A stretch of DNA of 64,000 nucleotides from Nematostella vectensis (lineage: Eukaryota > Cnidaria > Anthozoa > Actiniaria > Edwardsiidae): positions 11,153,181 through 11,217,180 of the forward strand of contig NC_064036.1 in assembly GCF_932526225.1 (NCBI RefSeq), read 5' to 3'. This document shows positions 63,203 through 64,000 of this stretch, one piece after another. The first letter of the stretch is position 1; the number at the start of each line of letters is the position of its first letter. The translations under genes were made by a program, and so were the position numbers. Under the pieces are notes generated by a model. That model was not told where the DNA came from. It ran no database searches and saw only the letters and a program-made list of their open reading frames with translations.

Positions 63203-64000
63203 TTAAAGGTCAGCCTGTGCTGGCATCTGTTCCCCCCTGAGTCCCGCCAACAAGTTGCGGGCTGCGAGTGTGGCCATTTCAGTGCGCGTCGCGTCCTCTG
63301 CACTGCCGATGTGTGGTAGGATGACTACAAATACACGAAATAAAAATATTGAGCACAAGCTTACGTCACCACGCGTTGCACCATGGGTATAAACCGCGTG
63401 TTGCATCGCACATTGCATCATGGGTAAAGTATAAATGACAAAAAAAAAAATGACCGTAAAGCAACAATACTTGAGAATCTTGCTTTGCTTTAACTTCGCT
63501 TTAAGACCCCCCTTTGGCGGTTAGTGGGGCGAAGGGGGAGGGAGGGAGACCGTTTTTTTTTGTTACGCGCCTGCAAGACACGATGTACAACTCACCGCAG
63601 TTTGGGAGTGACAGCAGCTTGTGGTCGGTGGGAAGAGGCTCAGGTACCGTCACGTCTAGACCTGCGGCCTGCGAACAAGATTACGCGACTTTACGGCAAG
63701 TTACGTGTCATTGGTACGGCCAGGGGGTTGTGAAAGAACTCCCTGTTGTGAGAGAACGACTAAAGAGTCTTCCCAGTCACACACCTAAGCGTAAGGCGAA
63801 AAAAAAAACGCGTTTGCGGTACGAACAAAAAATTCAAACACAGTATAACGAATAAGACGACAGAGAAAGGTATCAGAAGAAAGAATAAAGAAAACACAGA
63901 AGCCGATATAAAGAAAAGTTCCATGCACCTAAAAAAGTAAAATAACCTTGTAGTTGCGGACTTCACCTACCCGTATGGCGTTATCTTTTAAAGCATCGTA
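63203..64000 (-). CDS. GRHPR: Glyoxylate/hydroxypyruvate reductase (3' part)
   Basis: GRHPR reduces glyoxylate to glycolate and hydroxypyruvate to D-glycerate with NADPH. Three terminal exons are visible: 63971-64000 (cut by the window edge), 63596-63668 and 63203-63324, ending in TAA. Joined, they read [10 protein letters not shown], then [13 protein letters not shown], then [17 protein letters not shown] and [12 protein letters not shown]. These are the C-terminal part of the catalytic fold of D-isomer 2-hydroxyacid dehydrogenases; the Glu in PEP and the His in LPHIGSA are the acid-base pair of the family. About 75 residues are in the window; the nucleotide-binding domain lies beyond the right edge. 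Phases agree at both junctions. Confidence 0.92.

Overview
This is nuclear DNA from an animal. Genes are split into short exons with GT-AG introns, introns are full of minisatellites and small non-autonomous DNA transposons, and the proteins are metazoan types (VPS18, RFX6-like factor, astacin/TSP1/CUB/C-type-lectin mosaics, pentraxin, GRHPR). The compact introns, AT-rich spacers and mosaic secreted astacins suggest an anthozoan cnidarian, probably a sea anemone such as Nematostella. That assignment is inference; the genes themselves are read directly from spliced exons.

Layout. (1) 768-10726, minus: VPS18, 21 exons, 3' end (RING region) off the left edge. (2) 14613-24321, minus: astacin gene A, 17 exons: signal peptide, astacin protease, unnamed Cys/Trp domain, TSP1, unnamed domain, TSP1, CUB, CUB, C-type lectin. 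(3) 28638-35707, minus: astacin gene B, 11 exons, a tandem paralogue with the same exon phases but without the second TSP1 and the CUBs. (4) 37860-38978, plus: a secreted pentraxin, three exons. (5) 42442-58162, minus: a complete RFX6-like transcription factor, 18 exons, 837 codons. (6) 61798-62411, minus: two possible exons of an unidentified gene. (7) 63203-64000, minus: the last three exons of glyoxylate/hydroxypyruvate reductase (GRHPR), cut by the right edge.

Between and inside the genes are at least eight inverted-repeat mobile elements (one pair in opposite orientation with 9-bp target duplications, one nested pair, one sitting in a minisatellite, one abutting the pentraxin core promoter), six or more minisatellites, and a hammerhead ribozyme of the Penelope-retroelement type in an intron of gene B.

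The two astacin genes are the most interesting part. Each carries two copies of a domain I cannot name, made of three repeats of about 45 residues (F-x-W-S..G-P-I..C..I.E-P..W-x-D-N-Y-L-C), giving twelve repeats in the window. In gene A the 3' end of exon 2 with its splice donor is repeated three times in frame (66-bp unit), which would allow one, two or three copies of the mature protease N-terminus. In gene B the first exon's donor region is also tandemly repeated, in a more decayed form. The six genes are not an operon or pathway; only the two astacins are clearly related by duplication.
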